Part shown: positions 61,495 through 64,000 of the stretch, piece after piece
Position numbering within the stretch: position 1 is the stretch's first letter
Layout of the letters: each line of letters opens with the position of its first letter
Source: Zhengella sedimenti
GTDB lineage: Bacteria > Pseudomonadota > Alphaproteobacteria > Rhizobiales > Rhizobiaceae
NCBI RefSeq assembly: GCF_046506625.1
Contig: NZ_JBKFFP010000010.1
Location: 43,300-107,299, forward strand
Direction of reading: 5' to 3'
DNA: 64,000 nucleotides
Notes under the pieces: model-generated
Database searches by the model: none
What the model was told of the DNA's origin: nothing
The model's input: only the letters and a program-made list of their open reading frames with translations
Position numbers and translations under genes: made by a program

Positions 61495-62082
61495 ATGTCC
61501 AGTTCAACCCGCTCCACCAAGACCAAGGCTCGCGTCGTCCAACTCCGCAAGGGCACCACCCTCGAAATGGTGCGCCTGTGCTGCCCGGATGCCAACCAGG
61601 CCGCACTCATCTCCGAGAGCTTCGGGCTCGCTGTCCTCGACAGCGACGGTATCCGGGACTTCCACGAGCGCACCCTGATCGAAAGCGCCGACACCCTCTC
61701 CGACGGCCTTTCCGAGAAGGCCATGCAGATCCATCTCCAGCGGATCGTCGGTTCCCATGTCGGGTCTGCCTACGGGGCGGGGCAGTTCTATTCCAAGGCT
61801 GTCACCGAGGCCAAGGACGCGACCGCCCGGCTCGCCAACGACATGCGCGATGAGGATCGCGACGGCCCGGTCGGGTTCGACAGCGCCGCCCAGCGCAAGC
61901 GTGAGTTCGCCGCCGACATGGGTATCCAGGCCCACGCTCTGCGCATGGCCGCCGAGGGCGTGGTCGCAGCCTACGAGCACATCGTCGGCGAGAGCTGGAA
62001 GCCCTACGAGCGTCAGGCCGAAAATCCCGGCCAGGCCGTCAGCCGGCAGGCCGCCGACCTGCAGATGGCCGCTCTCGGATAG
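61495..62082 (+). CDS. Hypothetical plasmid protein
   Basis: The 195-residue protein is unrecognised but well-formed (RVVQLRKGTTLEMVRLCCPD, ALISESFGLAVLDSDGIRDF, GLSEKAMQIHLQRIVGSHVG). It is mostly helical and has no membrane segment. The ATG has AAAGGA upstream. Longer in-frame sequence upstream lies in the leader and was rejected. A strong hairpin follows the gene. Confidence 0.68.
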   Translation: MSSSTRSTKTKARVVQLRKGTTLEMVRLCCPDANQAALISESFGLAVLDSDGIRDFHERTLIESADTLSDGLSEKAMQIHLQRIVGSHVGSAYGAGQFYSKAVTEAKDATARLANDMRDEDRDGPVGFDSAAQRKREFAADMGIQAHALRMAAEGVVAAYEHIVGESWKPYERQAENPGQAVSRQAADLQMAALG

Positions 62083-62089
62083 GGGCCGC

Positions 62090-62111
62090 GGGCGGAGCTT
62101 CGGCTCCGCCC
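62090..62111 (+). terminator. Strong UUCG-loop hairpin after the hypothetical gene
   Basis: GGGCGGAGC and GCTCCGCCC form a perfect 9-bp stem with a TTCG tetraloop, eight bases after the stop. No T-run follows, so termination may be weak or factor-dependent; it may also protect the mRNA end. Confidence 0.5.
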
Positions 62112-62171
62112 ATCCTCGGGGGCTCCCACCCTTGGGATCGCCCGCCGTTCGAACGCCATCTATCCCGAGGA

Positions 62172-62483
62172 TTATCGTCTCGAGGTTGAGGGACTTATCG
62201 AGGCATGGCGGCCGGAAGTGTGGGCCCGTTCGACAGAATCCCGCCTCGGCTGATAGCCTCGCATCCTCTTAGCTCGCAACAGGTCGAGGAATAGGCTGAC
62301 CGCATCTAGCTCGTTGTCGAACGAATGCTGGACCGTTCGGCCTCGTGTTCCGATCCGGCCCCACCGGCGAACGAGGCGGGTCTGGCCGAACAGGGTCTCC
62401 TCGATCGACAGCGCGTAGAACCGCGCCATCCTCCGGTCCGGGTCTGTGCGTTCGACATAGAGATGGTATGGCTGCGCGATCAT
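62172..62483 (-). CDS. WGR-domain protein
   Basis: The 103-residue protein has the WGR fold core: YHLYVERTDPDRRMARFYAL, FGQTRLVRRWGRIGTRGRTV with the WGR triplet, and SFDNELDAVSLFLDLLRAKR. WGR domains bind nucleic acid in PARPs; the small bacterial forms are of unknown role and common on rhizobial plasmids. The ATG giving MIAQPYH was preferred; an in-frame ATG lies 18 codons upstream. It is the only minus-strand gene in this part of the block. Confidence 0.78.
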   Translation of the reverse strand: MIAQPYHLYVERTDPDRRMARFYALSIEETLFGQTRLVRRWGRIGTRGRTVQHSFDNELDAVSLFLDLLRAKRMRGYQPRRDSVERAHTSGRHASISPSTSRR

Positions 62484-62537
62484 GCTGAGCAGAATCGCGC
62501 AGCCGGAATCCGTCGTCCAATGACAGGTTTGAATCAC

Positions 62538-62867
62538 TGGGAAGGGATCGATTTATTCCCGTGATAGGTGGCGGGAACTTCAGCAGGTATAGGGCGGCCT
62601 TACCCGCGTCCGGCTTGCGCGGGACCGGGAGACGGAGGGAAGCAGGAAGACGCATGGCGCGGCCGGCGCAATCGCGGCCGTCACGATTGGTGGTCCTGCT
62701 CCGGTCCTCGTTCCGCGAAACGGCGAAGCCGTCCTCCACTGCCGTTCCGGCCCGGCTGCGACCTCTCTCATTCTTCCGATTCATCCTCCGGGTTCGCGGA
62801 CCTGCGGTCCTCTCGCGGGCGGACCTCGTGACGGCCGCGATCGGCGCGGCCTCGAATGGAGGTTCGA
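62538..62867 (+). other. GC-rich leader of the ArdC-like gene
   Basis: About 330 bases with no supported gene, GC-rich and hairpin-prone. It ends in ATGGAGGTTCG, which supplies GGAGG before the ArdC start. Confidence 0.35.
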
Positions 62868-63794
62868 ATGATGAACAGGAAAGACAGCAAACCCCGCGTC
62901 GACATCTACGCGAAGATCACCGACCGCATCGTCGCGGATCTCGAGAAAGGCGTCCGCCCATGGGTAAGACCCTGGAGCGAAGCCAACACCGCCGGCCGCA
63001 TCACGCGACCGCTGCGGCATAATGGAACGCCCTACCAGGGCATCAACATCATCCTGCTCTGGTCGGAGGCGGTCGCACGCGGCTTCGCTTCGCCCATCTG
63101 GATGACGTTCAAGCAAGCGATCGAGCTTGGCGGGCATGTCCGCAAGGGCGAGAGCGGCTCGACCGTCGTCTATGCCAGCCAATTCACCAAGACCGAAACC
63201 GACGAGCGCGGCGATGAGGTCGAGCGCGGTATCCCGTTCCTTAAGGCCTATTCGGTCTTCAACGTCGACCAGATCGAGGGATTGCCGGACCACTATTACG
63301 GTGCGCCGCCGCCGGTGACCGATCCCGTCACGCGCATCGCCCACGCTGATGCGTTTTTTGACGCGACCGGCGCCAGGGTCGTCTATGGCGGCGCCAAGGC
63401 ATTCTACGCGCCCTCGTCCGACCACATCCAGCTCCCAGTCTTCGAGAGCTTCCGCGACGCGGAATCCTTCGTTGCCGTCAGGGCGCACGAGACCATCCAC
63501 TGGACAGCTCCGGCCCACCGGGTCAACCGCGATCTCAGCCGCTACCACAAGGATCGTAGCGAACGCAGTCGCGAGGAGCTGATCGCCGAACTGGGGGCGG
63601 TTTTCCTCTGCGCCGATCTCGGCATCGTACCGGAGCTCGAGCCGCGGCCTGACCACGCCAGTTACCTCGCGTCCTGGCTCGAGGTGCTCTCCAACGAGAA
63701 GCGCTTCATTTTCTCGGCCGCCGCGCACGCTCAACGCGCAGCGACCTACCTGCACGATCTTCAGCCGGCGGCCAGGATTGCGGAGGCGGCCTGA
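62868..63794 (+). CDS. ArdC-like antirestriction protein with zincin metallopeptidase domain
   Basis: ArdC proteins protect incoming plasmid DNA. The 308-residue protein has the N-terminal ssDNA-binding domain (DIYAKITDRIVADLEKGVRP, then PYQGINIILLWSEA and MTFKQAIELGGHVRKGESGS). The C-terminal metallopeptidase domain has the zinc motif HETIHW (HExxH) and the downstream SREELIAELGAVFLCADLGI. The tandem ATGATG after GGAGG was chosen over an ATG 12 bases upstream. This is the last gene in the window and marks an early-entry, conjugation-related region. Confidence 0.9.
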   Translation: MMNRKDSKPRVDIYAKITDRIVADLEKGVRPWVRPWSEANTAGRITRPLRHNGTPYQGINIILLWSEAVARGFASPIWMTFKQAIELGGHVRKGESGSTVVYASQFTKTETDERGDEVERGIPFLKAYSVFNVDQIEGLPDHYYGAPPPVTDPVTRIAHADAFFDATGARVVYGGAKAFYAPSSDHIQLPVFESFRDAESFVAVRAHETIHWTAPAHRVNRDLSRYHKDRSERSREELIAELGAVFLCADLGIVPELEPRPDHASYLASWLEVLSNEKRFIFSAAAHAQRAATYLHDLQPAARIAEAA

Positions 63795-64000
63795 TGCCAG
63801 GGCCCGACCGTTGCCGTGCGGGAACTCTGCCGCTGGCCGGTCAATGACGGGAGGTCGGGATGGGGATGGCACCTCTCGCCGCGCGGGGATCCGCAAGGTG
63901 ATGCCGATGTAGGGACGTCCGTCTTCATTCCGGTTGTTTCTGCTACGGGCACGCCCAACTGCGTCCTCGATGTGGCTGGTCTGACCGAAGGCCGATCTCG
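63795..64000. other. Window end, no gene recognised
   Basis: The last 206 bases show no convincing ORF. A gene could begin beyond the edge. Confidence 0.4.

Noticed and set aside
1..64000. CRISPR arrays, tRNA or rRNA genes
   Set aside because: No regularly spaced repeats and no cloverleaf or rRNA-like sequence were noticed on reading; small tRNAs could only be excluded fully with a covariance search.

Overview
The window looks like part of a large repABC plasmid, or a plasmid-like secondary replicon, from a Rhizobiales alphaproteobacterium; Mesorhizobium or a close relative is the best guess. The evidence is a complete repABC module with its antisense RNA, panBC on the same replicon, a TniABQ transposition module followed by DUF1403 and ScpB-like genes, and a long block of rhizobial/agrobacterial plasmid genes (DUF1419, DUF3085, DUF7007, ArdC, large methylase-helicase). 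The DNA is GC-rich, apart from AT-rich patches in the repC interior and in insertion-sequence scars. Family names come from reading the proteins; no database search was possible.

Layout. (1) 1-4.1 kb: repA, repB, ctRNA and repC. (2) 4.1-7.5 kb: small ORF, serine recombinase, Xre/RES toxin-antitoxin pair, flavin-dependent oxidoreductase. (3) 7.6-14.8 kb: tyrosine recombinase, tniA, tniB, frameshifted tniQ, DUF1403 gene and scpB-like gene. (4) 14.9-20 kb: decay zone with two related MITE-like elements, pseudogenes of a TPR protein and an aldehyde dehydrogenase, a MaoC-like gene, a GntR/FadR regulator and an EthD-like gene. (5) 20-41.8 kb: catabolic region with a glc remnant (glcD fragment, glcB, glcG), CoA-transferase, sugar-type ABC transporter, GMC oxidoreductase, glutathione reductase, alkyl-DHAP-synthase-like flavoenzyme, Nu-class GST, acyl-CoA ligase, aldehyde dehydrogenase, iron alcohol dehydrogenase and a broken thioesterase. 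(6) 42-44.6 kb: panB, panC and an SRAP gene. (7) 44.7-64 kb: plasmid accessory backbone with a 1710-residue methylase-helicase. At 53.1-57.4 kb it is interrupted by a cargo segment holding a three-gene DUF2130/ParB-like operon, a YjzC-like gene and a HEPN-like gene.

How the parts work together. Five copies of a composite FadR-type operator (YTGG-N4/5-CCARATTGG-N4/5-CMR) lie upstream of the GntR gene, the CoA-transferase, the ABC transporter, the FAD oxidase/GST pair and the acyl-CoA ligase. This ties the scattered catabolic genes into one predicted regulon, in which an imported compound is oxidised (GMC, FAD oxidase, aldehyde dehydrogenase), activated to a CoA thioester and processed with glutathione chemistry. 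Malate synthase G could take up released glyoxylate. The substrate is unknown.

The best candidates for undescribed biology are that regulon, the Tyr-recombinase/TniABQ/DUF1403/ScpB module, and the DUF2130-ParB-unknown operon with its own operator inside the plasmid backbone. A CtrA-type box ahead of repA and a cluster of five GANTC sites in the predicted origin suggest coupling of plasmid replication to the cell cycle.
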